A DNA stretch of 64,000 bases from Micromonospora sp. NBC_01699 (GTDB taxonomy: Bacteria; Actinomycetota; Actinomycetes; Mycobacteriales; Micromonosporaceae): positions 5,394,001 through 5,458,000 of the forward strand of contig NZ_CP109199.1 of NCBI RefSeq assembly GCF_036250065.1, read 5' to 3'. Below, piece after piece: positions 11,383-20,933 of the stretch. Both the position numbers and the translations under genes were made by a program. The number at the start of each line of letters is the position of its first letter. Positions within the stretch are counted from its first letter, which is position 1. Under the pieces are notes generated by a model that had not been told where the DNA came from, did no database searches, and saw only the letters and a program-made list of their open reading frames with translations.

Positions 11383-13563
11383 TCACGTCCGTGGGCGTTG
11401 CACGAGCCGGCTGGTCAAAAACGGGCTGGGCGTGCCATGCCAGGACACTACGAGTTCGTCGCGCGGACGAGTCGCGGCGACGAACAGCAGGGATCGATCC
11501 CGCTGGCGCTCGCGCTGGTAACGCTTCGGATCGCTGTCGCGGTATCGGCTGATCATCTGCCGGGGCACAAGTCCATCGCTGACCCCCGCGATGACCACAC
11601 GCTGGTACTCCAGGCCCTTGAACCGATGCATGGTGCCGACGTGGACGCCATCCGGGCGTCTCGGTCCGTCCGGGCCGATCTCGACCACCATCACGCCCTC
11701 GGCCTCCAGACGGGCAGCGATGTCGTTCGCGAGATCCTTCGTTGGTACACAGATCGCCACCGAGCCGTCAGCCGGGTTGCCCCAACTCCGCAACTGCTCG
11801 GTGATGAGATCCCGCTCCTCGCTCCAGGTAGCCGCGCTGCGGAACGTCGGCTTGCCGCCGCGCAGCAGTGACCGGTAACCGGCCAGGTCCTCGGCTCCAC
11901 CGTCGAGATCGTCGTAGACCTCTCCGGTCATGATCTGCAAGGCGTCCGCGAGGATCTGCCGGGTGGTTCGGTAGCTCAGGGTCAGACGCGACGAGCGACC
12001 ACGGATATTGACACCGAGGCTGCTCAGCGTCACGTGATTGTCATAGATGCGCTGGTGGGTGTCGCCGGTAAGGAACAGGTCGTCCGGACCGGGCGCCACC
12101 ATCGCCCGCAGCATCTTCCAATGCGCGGCGCTCAGGTCCTGGGCCTCGTCCACGACGATGTGGCGGTACCGGGGGCGGTAGAGACCTGCCGAGGACTCGC
12201 TACCGTTGGCTGGCTGCTGAGCAGCTCGATCCATCTCCAACCGGGCCGCCCGCTGAGCTACCTGCCGCCAGGTCCAGACTCCCTGGCCTTCGAGCCAGCT
12301 CGTGAACCGCTCGGTCAACTGCCAGATCTGGTCCCGCTCGGCCCGGTTAAGCGTACGTCCGCGATTGGGACGGCGGGCCTTGAAATAGTCGGTCCTGGAG
12401 TTGAGCACCTGTCCGAGAATCACCTGGGTCCACTCGGCCGTGAGGAACTCCGCATCCCAGCCGGACACGCCGGTCTCGACGAGGAAATCGGTCCACAACT
12501 GCGGGACCCGGTTGTCGTCGACCACTCGCCTGGTGCCGCCTGCCTTGGCCTCGGCCACCACCCGGCTCGCCAGCCGGTCAATGTTGACGATGTCAACCCG
12601 GGAGACCAGTTCCTGCCCACACAGCGCCATGAGACGAGTACGCAGGTCGGCCGCGAGATTTCGGTTGAAGGTGGTGAGCAGGATCGGCTTGTCCGTGCCG
12701 GGCGGCAACTGCCGGGCGAGATGCGCGACCCGGTGCAGGGCGACGATGGTCTTGCCGGTGCCCGGCCCCCCACCGACCCGAGCAGGCCCGTTGTACCTGC
12801 GTTCGACGAGTTTGCGCTGGGTAGGGTGTAGGAAGATCTGCCAACGCTCGAATGACTCGTTGAGCATGGCCTGGAGTGCCTCGTCGTCCGAGGAGACCTG
12901 GGTTGCCGGACGCTCCACCGCCGCCTCGAAGTCCTCCGGGTCGATCGGCTCGTCGGCCCGTACCGGGTCTGTGACCTGCTTGAGCACATCGTCGTACGGG
13001 ACACCGTCGAAGAGCGCAAAGAGCACGTCGGTAGTCAACTGGGGCGCGCGGTCGAGCAGTTGCAGCAACTCGGTCTCGTCGGCCAGGTCTCGGATCTGCG
13101 GCAACAACGGCTCGGCCACCCCCAGGTCGATCAGTTGGGGGTCGGTGTACGCGTCAAAGAGCGGCTTCTTCGCGGGCGCCGGTTTGGTTTCCGGTGGCAC
13201 CACCCGACCGACGATGCTGTCTCCCACCGGCGCAAGGTCGACGACCTCGATACCGCCGGTGACCCGGTTGATCCGGTACGCGTACCGGTCCAGGTCCTCG
13301 TAGACCTCGCCACGGTGCTTGACTGCGACGAGGAGGTAGTCACGCTCAGTGATGTGCAGGAGCAGAGCACGATAGTCCTTGCTGACCCGCGCAGACATCA
13401 GACGGGCGTCGCCATTGAGCGGCTTGAGGTTGAGGCCAGGGTTCTCCGGATTGTTCCGGAACTTGTGCATGAACTCGTAGACCGCGCCTTTGTCGGCACG
13501 GTTGAGCTTCATGACCTCCTTGTCAGCCCGATCCAGCATGCGCAAATTGGTTCCGGTGTTCAT
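11383..13563 (-). CDS. UvrD/Rep-like SF1 helicase with N-terminal RelE/ParE-like domain
   Basis: A protein of 726 residues with an unusual two-part architecture. Residues 1 to about 105 look like a RelE/ParE fold: MLDRADKEVMKLNRADKG, LKPLNGDARLMSARVSKDYRALL and a strand with YLLVAVKHRGEVYE. After a linker comes a superfamily 1 helicase: GGPGTGKT at 265-272, LTTFNRNLA, VVDEAQDLS at 471-479, TGDTHQRIYD, LSYRTT, and VGTMHRFKGLEYQRVVI then LLFVAATRPRDEL near the C-terminus. The RelE-like part more likely recognises RNA or a partner than acts as a free toxin. Its ATG overlaps the stop of the giant helicase gene (ATGA), so the two are translated together and probably act together in defence. Confidence 0.92.
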   Translation of the reverse strand: MNTGTNLRMLDRADKEVMKLNRADKGAVYEFMHKFRNNPENPGLNLKPLNGDARLMSARVSKDYRALLLHITERDYLLVAVKHRGEVYEDLDRYAYRINRVTGGIEVVDLAPVGDSIVGRVVPPETKPAPAKKPLFDAYTDPQLIDLGVAEPLLPQIRDLADETELLQLLDRAPQLTTDVLFALFDGVPYDDVLKQVTDPVRADEPIDPEDFEAAVERPATQVSSDDEALQAMLNESFERWQIFLHPTQRKLVERRYNGPARVGGGPGTGKTIVALHRVAHLARQLPPGTDKPILLTTFNRNLAADLRTRLMALCGQELVSRVDIVNIDRLASRVVAEAKAGGTRRVVDDNRVPQLWTDFLVETGVSGWDAEFLTAEWTQVILGQVLNSRTDYFKARRPNRGRTLNRAERDQIWQLTERFTSWLEGQGVWTWRQVAQRAARLEMDRAAQQPANGSESSAGLYRPRYRHIVVDEAQDLSAAHWKMLRAMVAPGPDDLFLTGDTHQRIYDNHVTLSSLGVNIRGRSSRLTLSYRTTRQILADALQIMTGEVYDDLDGGAEDLAGYRSLLRGGKPTFRSAATWSEERDLITEQLRSWGNPADGSVAICVPTKDLANDIAARLEAEGVMVVEIGPDGPRRPDGVHVGTMHRFKGLEYQRVVIAGVSDGLVPRQMISRYRDSDPKRYQRERQRDRSLLFVAATRPRDELVVSWHGTPSPFLTSRLVQRPRT

Positions 13564-16500
13564 CGACGCTCTCCCTCACTCGTCGCTTCGATCCGCGCCG
13601 CCAGTTCGTCTGCCGACCAGTCCCGTGCGGTACGGGCGTGCCAGCCCGCGACCGCGTACGCCTGGTCCCGGTCGGCCACCTCCGGGTCGTCCTGCGAGCC
13701 GGCGAGCACGATCGCTACCCGCCGGTCCGGCCAGGCCAGCTCGGCCTGCCAGCCCTGGTCGCCGAGTTCGTACCCGACCACCGGTGCTGGCGCACCCTGC
13801 CGTGCCAGCTGCTGGACGAGCGCTTCCAGGGTGCTCTCGTCCCGGTTCACGTACTGCAACACCTCGTGCCAGGGTGACTCGTTGTCGACGGCCTCCTGCT
13901 CGACCGGCACCTGCTGGGCGACGACGCCGAGCCAGGTGGCGGTCTCGTTGTCCAACGGCAGCGCCCGCCGCGCCAGCGTGAACCCGGTGCCCTCGGTGAC
14001 CGCCATGGAGGCCGGGTCGAAGGAGTCGAGCGCGGAGGAAGCAAGCTGCCCCGCATCCCCGCCCCCGTTGGCGACGAACTGGACGATGTTCCCCCAGGCC
14101 AGCCAGGAGGCCCAGCGCTTCTTGTGGCCATCGCCGGTCACCGCGGCTGCCGAGTCGTCGATCACGGACAGTGCCGACCAGACACGGGTGTCGCCACGGC
14201 CGTCGACGATCAGGGTAAGCGAGCAGTCTGCGTCGTCCCTGGCGCGGAACAACGCGATCCGGCCCGGCTGCGCCGGCGGCAGCGGTTCACCGCGAAGGGC
14301 GGACAGGATCCGCTCACCGATCCCGCCGGAGGCCGCAGCGGTCTTCTCCCGCGCCTGTGGAAGCAGACCGGCGAGGGTCGCTTCCGCCCTCTTCTGCCAG
14401 AGGCCCAGGTCAGGATCGGCGAGAAACTGCATGAGTAGGTCGATGGGATTCGTCCAGACAACGCGTCTCAGTTCGTCGGGGTCCGCGACGGGGGCGATCT
14501 GCCGGTACAGATCGCGGGCCTTCTGCTGCCCGTTTCCCGCGTACGGCGTCCAGCTCCCCGGCTTCTCCTCGTTGCCCCAGGTGGTGACGTCGTCCCAGGT
14601 GGCGGCGAAGACGCGGTAGTTGTGAGCGCGGAGCCGTGCCCGCTTCTCCGCGTCGTCGGCCAGACGGTTGTGCTCCGCCGAGGCGTGGTACTTGAATCCG
14701 TCCAGGTAGACGGCGACCTCGGGCGACGGTGCGTCAAGCCGCTTGAAGTGGACGTCGGGCCGCGTGCCCCGGATGGTGTTTTGAAGTTTCATCTGCCAGT
14801 GCGTCATGTTCTGGCCACCGTTCGTGGTGAACCGAAGATCGGCGATGCGGGCCCCGTCGTGGTCGGTACGCCGTTCGATCCGCAGCCCGGAGCCGGGTAG
14901 CTCGGGGCGGGCCAGCAACTTGTTGAGGAAGAGCATTTCCAGCTCGCTCTCCACCTGGTGGATGAGCGAGATCTCGTCGGTGCGGGGTCCCTGCTGGACC
15001 TCCCAGCCGTCGAGTAGCCGGTCCAACATGGACAACGCCTCGTCACGGCTCATCAACGCGAACTCCTCGTTGCGCGCGTAGCGCAAAAGGCAGCGGTGAC
15101 AGACGGCTTTGCCCTCGGTCCGGCAGACGCAGTCGGCGATCCTTTGGCGAGCCAGCTCCAGGATGGCCCGGAACTCCTCAGGCCGGGCGAGCCGGTGGAG
15201 GTAGCCGGTGCCCTGAGGCTGTGTGTCGTATACGACGACGAAGTTACGCGTACCGCCGCTCTGTCCGTCGGGCATCGTCGCCCGTACGACCTGGAGATGT
15301 ACCGGATCGCCACCGTACTGGGCCGCGATGCCCAGGCGGACGGCGGCGGCGAACGAGACGAGCCGCTCCTGCACCACGGCGGTGACCGCGGGTATCAGGA
15401 TGCGCAGCGCCTCGGTTTCCAGTTCATGGGCGAGGATCAGGTCGACGTGGGAGTCGGGGCCGCTGGGCGAGCGCCGGTACGGACACCACGGTCGGTGATG
15501 CTCAGCCCCCTGGATCACTGTCGAGCCGGACGCCTCCGCGGCGAGTTTCTGACCGACGGCCGGCGCTCCGTCGACCGTGGTTCCGCCGCACGATGTGCAG
15601 GTGTGGAACCGGGTGATCCGGACCTCATCGCCGGCAAACGGTTCGGTGGCTCGGTCGTACCGCTGGGCGCCGAGGTTGAAGTGCCGGATCATCGCGTGCC
15701 GGCTGTAGTCGACTCCGAAGGTGTCGTGTGCGTGCCGCCACGACGACTCGACCCTGCCCGGGTCGATGTCGACGGCGACGGTGGTGGCGTAGAAGCGCCG
15801 GTCCCGGTCGTCGCTGTCGTCCCGGATGCGTGCGTCCTCCCGCTTGTCCCGGCTGAGCACCCGGGTTGGTTGGAGCACCCTGAACAGTCGCCCGTGATCG
15901 GCGATGCCCTGGTCGGCACAGCGCGGGCAGGGGCTGGTGTCCTCCTGCGCCAGGTGGGTACGGACGTAGCCGCACTGGGCGCAGACCCGCCACTGCTCGT
16001 ACGCCGGCCGGTCGGCCGGGCCGACGTCCAGCCCGGAGATCTCATGTTTGTAGCCGCGCACGTAGTAGCTGTTGCCGGGGGCGATCTCGACCAGCGCCTG
16101 CCGGGCGGGCCGGTCGTATTCGCGCAGCTCGCTGTGGAACCGCCGGTCGCCCTCGCTTTTCTCCTCCCAGGTGAGCGTCGCCTCCAACGCCGTCCGGGTG
16201 TCGATCAGGGCGTAGTTGGGAAGCAGGCCGAACTCGACCAGGGTGGCGTGCGCGGCGGCCGAGCTGACCTCGCGGAGCCGCCTGCGGATAGCACCCGCCT
16301 CCGCTTTCAGCATCCTCAGTTCACGGGCGTGGTCCGGGTCGCTCGGAACCAGCGTGCCGCGCGCGGTATCGATTTCGTGGAGCCGACGCCGCAGGTCCGC
16401 GAGGCGGTCCTCCCACGCGTCGTCCGCCTCCGTGACCCGGTGAACGATGCCGTCGGCGGCGAACTCGCGTAGCTGGTCGGCGGCGACCGGAAGCACCTTG

Positions 16501-19500
16501 TCGCCGAAGAGCACGAGGAACTCCTCGACCAGGCGAGAACCATCGCGCCGACCTGCCTGGGCCAGACCGCTGAGCCAGCCGTTCGGGCCGAAGAGCACGT
16601 GTGCGCGGCGGGGCATGGGCATGACCCCGGGCAGCCGGTCCCGGGCGGCCAGGTCGATCAAGTGGGCCAGGTATTGCCGGCGCAGAATCTCCACCGCCGA
16701 GAGGAAGCAGCCGGGCGGCACGATCTGCCCGGCGATCATGTCGCGCGGCTCGGTCAGGTAGTAGCGGTCCCGCTCCGTGCGACCGACGAGGGTCAGCACC
16801 AGGGCGTTGCCGCTCTTACGGCCGGCCCGGCCAGCCCGTTGGACATAATTGGCCGGTCCGTGCGGCAGCGACGCCAGTACGACGGCGGACAGCGCACCGA
16901 TGTCGATGCCCATCTCCAGCGTGGGTGTACAGGAGAGCACGTTCGGATCGGTGTAGCGGTCGCCCTCGCGGAACTGCTTTTCGACAGTCTCCCGCTGGGC
17001 GCGGGTCAGCATGCCGGTGTGCTCGCCGGTGACCACCCGGAACACGGGGCTGTCCAGGTAGAGCCGACGGTAGTAGTCCCCCGGCGCGGTGTCGTCGTGG
17101 GCCGCTCGTAGCCGTCCCGCGCAGCGGTACTGCCGGCACGGCTGTCCGATCCAGTCGGCGACCCGGTCCGGGTGTTCGGTCTGCTGCCAGTGGCAGGTGT
17201 CGCAGCCGACCCCTGCCACCGCCGCCGCCGTATCATCGAGCCGGGTCACGCGAAGATGGCCGGGCATCAGGCCGTACACCGTGTTGCCGTCGTCGGTGTT
17301 GCCGGCGGCGACGATGTCCGCCGCGGCTAGGGCCGGCAACAGCCGGGAGAGGTAGCCGGCGGCCTCGTTGAGGTCCAGCCCGAGGCAGCGGGAGGTCCAG
17401 TCCTGGTACCAGTTGCCCCGCGCGGTGATCGCGTCGAACTCGGAGCGTGCCTTGGGGGTGGCGAGCAAGAATGCGGGCGCGGAGAGGCCCCTCGGGAAGG
17501 CTGGCATGCCGGGCGGCCGCCCGCCCCAGACCTGCCAGCGGGTGCCGCCCCGCTTCAGGTACGGCGCCAGCCACTCGTGGTAGATCGCTCCCCGGGTACG
17601 CAGCCGTTCCAGCAGTCCTCGGAGGAAGGCGAGGTAACGGGCGTCGTCCGGCTGGGTACCGTCGAGCTGGCCCGGCCCGGTGCGCTGGACATCGCGGCAG
17701 ACGACCGCGGCCTTCGCCGGATCGCCGAGCGCGACCTCGACGGCGATGCTGCGGGTCAGTTCCAGGGTACGGCCCTGCCGGGCACGTAGGCCGGTCTCCA
17801 TCACGGCGGCGAAGACCAGCCGCTCGCTGATCAGGGTCCAGGTGTCGCGGGCACCGATGTCCTCACCGGCGAGCAGGGTGTCGACGCCGGGCTGGTCGTG
17901 CAGATCGGGTGGTACGACGGTGGAGAGGATCTCCGGCTGTGCCGCAGCCTCGATCATGTTGACGAGGAGCTCGTCCAGGCCGACCGTCACGCCGGGCGAC
18001 AACTTGTCGGCGAGCAGGGAGCGCAGCGAGAAGGCGTACGACCGGTTGGCGACGAAGCCGGCCCGGTGCGCGGCGTCCTGGACCGAGTCGTTGAACAGCA
18101 GGGTCTTCTTTTCGGTTCCCTTCAGCTCGGCACCGGTGAAGAGCTGGGTGATCGCCACCGAGGCTAGGGTGGCCAGGCCGGCTCCGAGGAACCGGATGCC
18201 ATGATCCATTTGGCAGGACGGACAGCGGTCCTTCTCCGCCCCATCTATGCCGAGGATGTCGCCGAGCACGACGACCGCCTCGTCGACCTGCTGCTGGTCC
18301 TGCCCGGGTTTGAAGGGCCGTACCCGCCGACCGTGTTCCAGCACCAGGAGCCCACCGGAGCGCCGCTGCACCTCGTCGCCGGTGGCGGCGATGAGGGCAC
18401 GGACCCGCCGCTTGTCCCGACCGATGCTGGCCCGGTAGATCTTGTCCGGGTCGGTCTCCAACTCCTGCGGATCCTTCTCCGGTGACAGGGCCATCCAGCC
18501 CGACCGCCCGCAGTGGCGGCAGTAGATGGCGGGCAGCCGGGGGTGGCGATTGTCGGCGACCACCGCGTCTGCTTCGGGCGCGTACGGGTCCTGCTCCCGG
18601 GGTGGCTCTCCGTACCAACCGAACGCGGCCCGGTGGGAGGTGCCGCGCAGCAGTCGGGAGACGGCACGTACCCAGAGGTGGGTTTCGATGTTGAGTAGCG
18701 GACGACCCGGTGCATCCGGGTTCTGTGCCATGGAGAGCAGGCCGACGAACCGGGCGAGAGCCTTGGCAGTGATCTCCGGGCGGGTCTTCATCGCGCTGCC
18801 CCAGCCGGTGGCGTTCTTGCGCGGAAGCACGTCGATGATCTCGTCGAGGGTGCGCGGGGCCGGGCCGAGGGAGTCGAGCACCGCCTTGGTCAGTGGGTGC
18901 TGGCGCAGCAGCTCACCCAGCCGGGTCGGGTCGTCGACGCGGCGTTCGCCGAGCAGCAGTTCGGAGACCTCCGCCATCATCTGCTCCGGGTCGTGGTCGT
19001 CGACTGCGGCGAGCTCTTCGGGACTGGGAAGCGGCAGATTGAAGTCCTGTTTGGTAATAAATTCGCCCGGTTCGTACCGCTGCTCGCCGATCAGCGAGCT
19101 CTCGTCGAAGCTCGTACCGAAGACCTGCTCGGCCACCTCGCGGATCGCCGTACGACCATCCCGGCCACCGCCCTCACCGAGCGTGGCGGACGTGGCGACC
19201 GGGCAGATCGACCCCAGCGGGCGGTCCGGCCGGGCCAGGTCCAGGGCGGCGCCGAGCCGCCGCAGCAGCATGGCCACGTCGGTCCCCTGCGCGCCGTCGT
19301 AGCTGTGGAATTCGTCCAGGACCACGTACGCCGGCTCGGCCCCCTCCCAGAGTGGGAGGTCGTCGGCGCGCTGTAGCAACAGGTCGAGCATCTTGTAGTT
19401 GGTGATCAGGATGTCCGGCGGAGTGCGCCGCATCTCTGACCGCTTGGTCATCACGTGTGGGTACTCGGTCGCCGCCACGTCGCCGATGTAGAGACCTGCC

Positions 19501-19985
19501 GTGACCTGGACGAGCGCCGGATCGCGCAGCAGTCCGTCGATGCGCTGCGTCTGGTCGGTGGCCAGCGCGTTCATCGGGTACAGCAGGATCGCCTTGATCC
19601 CGACCCGACCCCGCCTCTTCTCCCGGAGGCAGTGATCGAGCACCGGAATCAGGAACGACTCGGTCTTGCCGGAGCCCGTACCGGTGGTGATCAGGGTCGG
19701 CTCGGCGGCCTTGCCCTTCGAGGAGAGTCGGGCGAACGCCTTGGCCTGGTGCAGATAGGGCGCGAAGTCGACCGGCGCCCAATCCAGGCTCGCCCGCCAG
19801 TCACCCTCCGCCGGCCGGAACGGGGTACGAATCCGCAGGTACGGCCCCCGGAAGATGCCCTGCTCCGGGTGGGAGAGAAACCCCTCCAAACCCTCGCGTA
19901 CGCCGTCCTCGGTGAGCCCGAAGGTGGTGGTCAGGTACTGGGTGAGGGTCCTGCGCAGGGTGTCGGCGGCGACGGTGGGCCTCAT
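13560..19985 (-). CDS. Giant DEAH helicase with zinc-binding clusters, DUF1998 and C-terminal nuclease-like domain (DISARM/Druantia-like)
   Basis: A protein of 2141 residues. SF2 helicase motifs: GTGSGKT at 102-108, LDEFHSYDG near 223-231, the SAT motif in VATSATLG, and LEMGIDIG then QRAGRAGRKSGN near 1052. CxxC pairs (CRHCG, CPSC, CDTC, CAQC/CPRC, CTSC) suggest several zinc sites. A DUF1998-type end carries CVC...CHRCLLRY near 1625. Around 1690-1790 a segment with ESELEMLFLNKLL, RPDVHF and EVAVYLDGFKYH resembles Vsr/DUF559-type nucleases (inference). DrmA/DrmB of DISARM and DruE of Druantia contain helicase and DUF1998 parts; the length is closest to DruE, while the neighbouring SNF2 and methylase genes recall DISARM. 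The ATG at 19985 begins conserved sequence; an upstream extension of 28 codons is possible. Overlaps the RelE-UvrD gene. Confidence 0.9.
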   Translation of the reverse strand: MRPTVAADTLRRTLTQYLTTTFGLTEDGVREGLEGFLSHPEQGIFRGPYLRIRTPFRPAEGDWRASLDWAPVDFAPYLHQAKAFARLSSKGKAAEPTLITTGTGSGKTESFLIPVLDHCLREKRRGRVGIKAILLYPMNALATDQTQRIDGLLRDPALVQVTAGLYIGDVAATEYPHVMTKRSEMRRTPPDILITNYKMLDLLLQRADDLPLWEGAEPAYVVLDEFHSYDGAQGTDVAMLLRRLGAALDLARPDRPLGSICPVATSATLGEGGGRDGRTAIREVAEQVFGTSFDESSLIGEQRYEPGEFITKQDFNLPLPSPEELAAVDDHDPEQMMAEVSELLLGERRVDDPTRLGELLRQHPLTKAVLDSLGPAPRTLDEIIDVLPRKNATGWGSAMKTRPEITAKALARFVGLLSMAQNPDAPGRPLLNIETHLWVRAVSRLLRGTSHRAAFGWYGEPPREQDPYAPEADAVVADNRHPRLPAIYCRHCGRSGWMALSPEKDPQELETDPDKIYRASIGRDKRRVRALIAATGDEVQRRSGGLLVLEHGRRVRPFKPGQDQQQVDEAVVVLGDILGIDGAEKDRCPSCQMDHGIRFLGAGLATLASVAITQLFTGAELKGTEKKTLLFNDSVQDAAHRAGFVANRSYAFSLRSLLADKLSPGVTVGLDELLVNMIEAAAQPEILSTVVPPDLHDQPGVDTLLAGEDIGARDTWTLISERLVFAAVMETGLRARQGRTLELTRSIAVEVALGDPAKAAVVCRDVQRTGPGQLDGTQPDDARYLAFLRGLLERLRTRGAIYHEWLAPYLKRGGTRWQVWGGRPPGMPAFPRGLSAPAFLLATPKARSEFDAITARGNWYQDWTSRCLGLDLNEAAGYLSRLLPALAAADIVAAGNTDDGNTVYGLMPGHLRVTRLDDTAAAVAGVGCDTCHWQQTEHPDRVADWIGQPCRQYRCAGRLRAAHDDTAPGDYYRRLYLDSPVFRVVTGEHTGMLTRAQRETVEKQFREGDRYTDPNVLSCTPTLEMGIDIGALSAVVLASLPHGPANYVQRAGRAGRKSGNALVLTLVGRTERDRYYLTEPRDMIAGQIVPPGCFLSAVEILRRQYLAHLIDLAARDRLPGVMPMPRRAHVLFGPNGWLSGLAQAGRRDGSRLVEEFLVLFGDKVLPVAADQLREFAADGIVHRVTEADDAWEDRLADLRRRLHEIDTARGTLVPSDPDHARELRMLKAEAGAIRRRLREVSSAAAHATLVEFGLLPNYALIDTRTALEATLTWEEKSEGDRRFHSELREYDRPARQALVEIAPGNSYYVRGYKHEISGLDVGPADRPAYEQWRVCAQCGYVRTHLAQEDTSPCPRCADQGIADHGRLFRVLQPTRVLSRDKREDARIRDDSDDRDRRFYATTVAVDIDPGRVESSWRHAHDTFGVDYSRHAMIRHFNLGAQRYDRATEPFAGDEVRITRFHTCTSCGGTTVDGAPAVGQKLAAEASGSTVIQGAEHHRPWCPYRRSPSGPDSHVDLILAHELETEALRILIPAVTAVVQERLVSFAAAVRLGIAAQYGGDPVHLQVVRATMPDGQSGGTRNFVVVYDTQPQGTGYLHRLARPEEFRAILELARQRIADCVCRTEGKAVCHRCLLRYARNEEFALMSRDEALSMLDRLLDGWEVQQGPRTDEISLIHQVESELEMLFLNKLLARPELPGSGLRIERRTDHDGARIADLRFTTNGGQNMTHWQMKLQNTIRGTRPDVHFKRLDAPSPEVAVYLDGFKYHASAEHNRLADDAEKRARLRAHNYRVFAATWDDVTTWGNEEKPGSWTPYAGNGQQKARDLYRQIAPVADPDELRRVVWTNPIDLLMQFLADPDLGLWQKRAEATLAGLLPQAREKTAAASGGIGERILSALRGEPLPPAQPGRIALFRARDDADCSLTLIVDGRGDTRVWSALSVIDDSAAAVTGDGHKKRWASWLAWGNIVQFVANGGGDAGQLASSALDSFDPASMAVTEGTGFTLARRALPLDNETATWLGVVAQQVPVEQEAVDNESPWHEVLQYVNRDESTLEALVQQLARQGAPAPVVGYELGDQGWQAELAWPDRRVAIVLAGSQDDPEVADRDQAYAVAGWHARTARDWSADELAARIEATSEGERR

Positions 19986-20118
19986 GAGCGGATCACCGCC
20001 GAATGCTACTGCGCTTACACGGGGTGCCGAACCCCCGCCCGGTCCGACATTTTGGACTACCGGCCGCATGGTTCAAGCCGACCAACAGAGCCTCAACAGC
20101 ACCGGGCACGCATGGTAG

Positions 20119-20159
20119 GATCTCACCCAGTCGCCCAGATCTCCAAGATCTGGCAGATC
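20119..20159. promoter_or_regulatory. GATC-rich palindrome in promoter of the RHH-RAMA gene
   Basis: A perfect palindrome CCAGATCTCCAAGATCTGG at 20135-20153 (8-bp arms, 3-bp spacer) contains two GATC sites. Two more GATC sites lie at 20119-20122 and 20156-20159, and another just inside the gene at 20189-20192. It sits 22 bp upstream of the GTG of the SeqA-like/RAMA gene and between that gene and the divergent giant helicase. Likely an operator; a methylation-sensitive one is an attractive inference. Confidence 0.55.
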
Positions 20160-20174
20160 ACGTATGGAGGTGCA

Positions 20175-20615
20175 GTGCGTCGAATAGAGATCGATGACGA
20201 GGTCTACTCGCATCTGGAGGCGCGTGTTCAAGGCTTCGAGCAACCCAATGACGTTCTGCGACGGCTGCTGCTTACGCCCGGCACCGTCACGAAGAGCGTC
20301 AGCCCATCCGCCGGCCGTCAGCCCATGTCGTCCATCCCGGGTGCCCTCGCGGAACTCATCGCGAAAGGGCCCGTGAAACCGGGGGACGCGCTCGCTCACG
20401 TCCAGGCGCGGAAAGGTCGGAGCTTCACCGCCGTGGTCGAGGCGGATGGCTGGATCAAGACTGACCTCGACCGCTACAAGGACCCGTCTCCGGCTCTCGG
20501 AAAGCTGGTCGGCACGGCAATAGACGGCTGGGCCAACTGGACCCACCAGCCTTCCGGCAAGACGCTGCGACAGCTACGCGCCGAGAGTGGTGGCGCGGGA
20601 CGCGGGGGCCGCTGA
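20175..20615 (+). CDS. SeqA-like ribbon-helix-helix plus RAMA domain DNA-binding protein
   Basis: A small protein of 146 residues, the only plus-strand gene in the defence island. The N-terminus, RRIEIDDEVYSHLEARV followed by NDVLRRLL, closely resembles the dimerising domain of SeqA (IEVDDELY...DILRRML). The C-terminus, GRSFTAVVEADGWIK then KDPSPALGKLVGTAIDGWANW, matches the RAMA (restriction enzyme adenine methylase associated) pattern, with the SPSAA-like turn and the NGWxxW-like end. RAMA domains are predicted to read modified DNA. GTG start with GGAGG just upstream; a start slightly elsewhere is possible. It is divergent from the giant helicase gene and followed at once by a terminator, so it is a probable autoregulated controller of the island. 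Function is inferred. Confidence 0.8.
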   Translation: MRRIEIDDEVYSHLEARVQGFEQPNDVLRRLLLTPGTVTKSVSPSAGRQPMSSIPGALAELIAKGPVKPGDALAHVQARKGRSFTAVVEADGWIKTDLDRYKDPSPALGKLVGTAIDGWANWTHQPSGKTLRQLRAESGGAGRGGR

Positions 20616-20620
20616 CCCAC

Positions 20621-20651
20621 GAGTGGGCGGGGACCGAGGCCCCGCCCACTC
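20621..20651. terminator. Terminator hairpin after RHH-RAMA gene
   Basis: GAGTGGGCGGGG (20621-20632) pairs perfectly with CCCCGCCCACTC (20640-20651) across a 7-nt loop, starting 5 bp after the stop codon. Confidence 0.75.
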
Positions 20652-20933
20652 CACCCAGCCCGGCGTCAGCCGTCCCATCCAACTTTTCGGTGACCCCGCT
20701 GCCGTCCCGCACAATCGCGCTCTCGACGGTCTCGCCATCGATCGTCCACGCCCGAGCCACCATACGGTGTGGATCCGGCGCCCTCCGGCCCCGCCGCGTG
20801 CCACGTGATATCGAGGCGACCGGCAATCCACTGGGCCGGGCACGGGGCAAAGGGAGCGCGAATTGTCGACAGTGACACGTGAGGTGCAGCACAGGGCCAA
20901 CGCGTAGCCCGCGCCAGAACTTCATGACCACCG

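Noticed and set aside
15096-16472. Plus-strand frame of 458 codons inside the giant helicase
   Set aside because: Shadow frame with no motif; the opposite strand has clear helicase, zinc and DUF1998 signatures.
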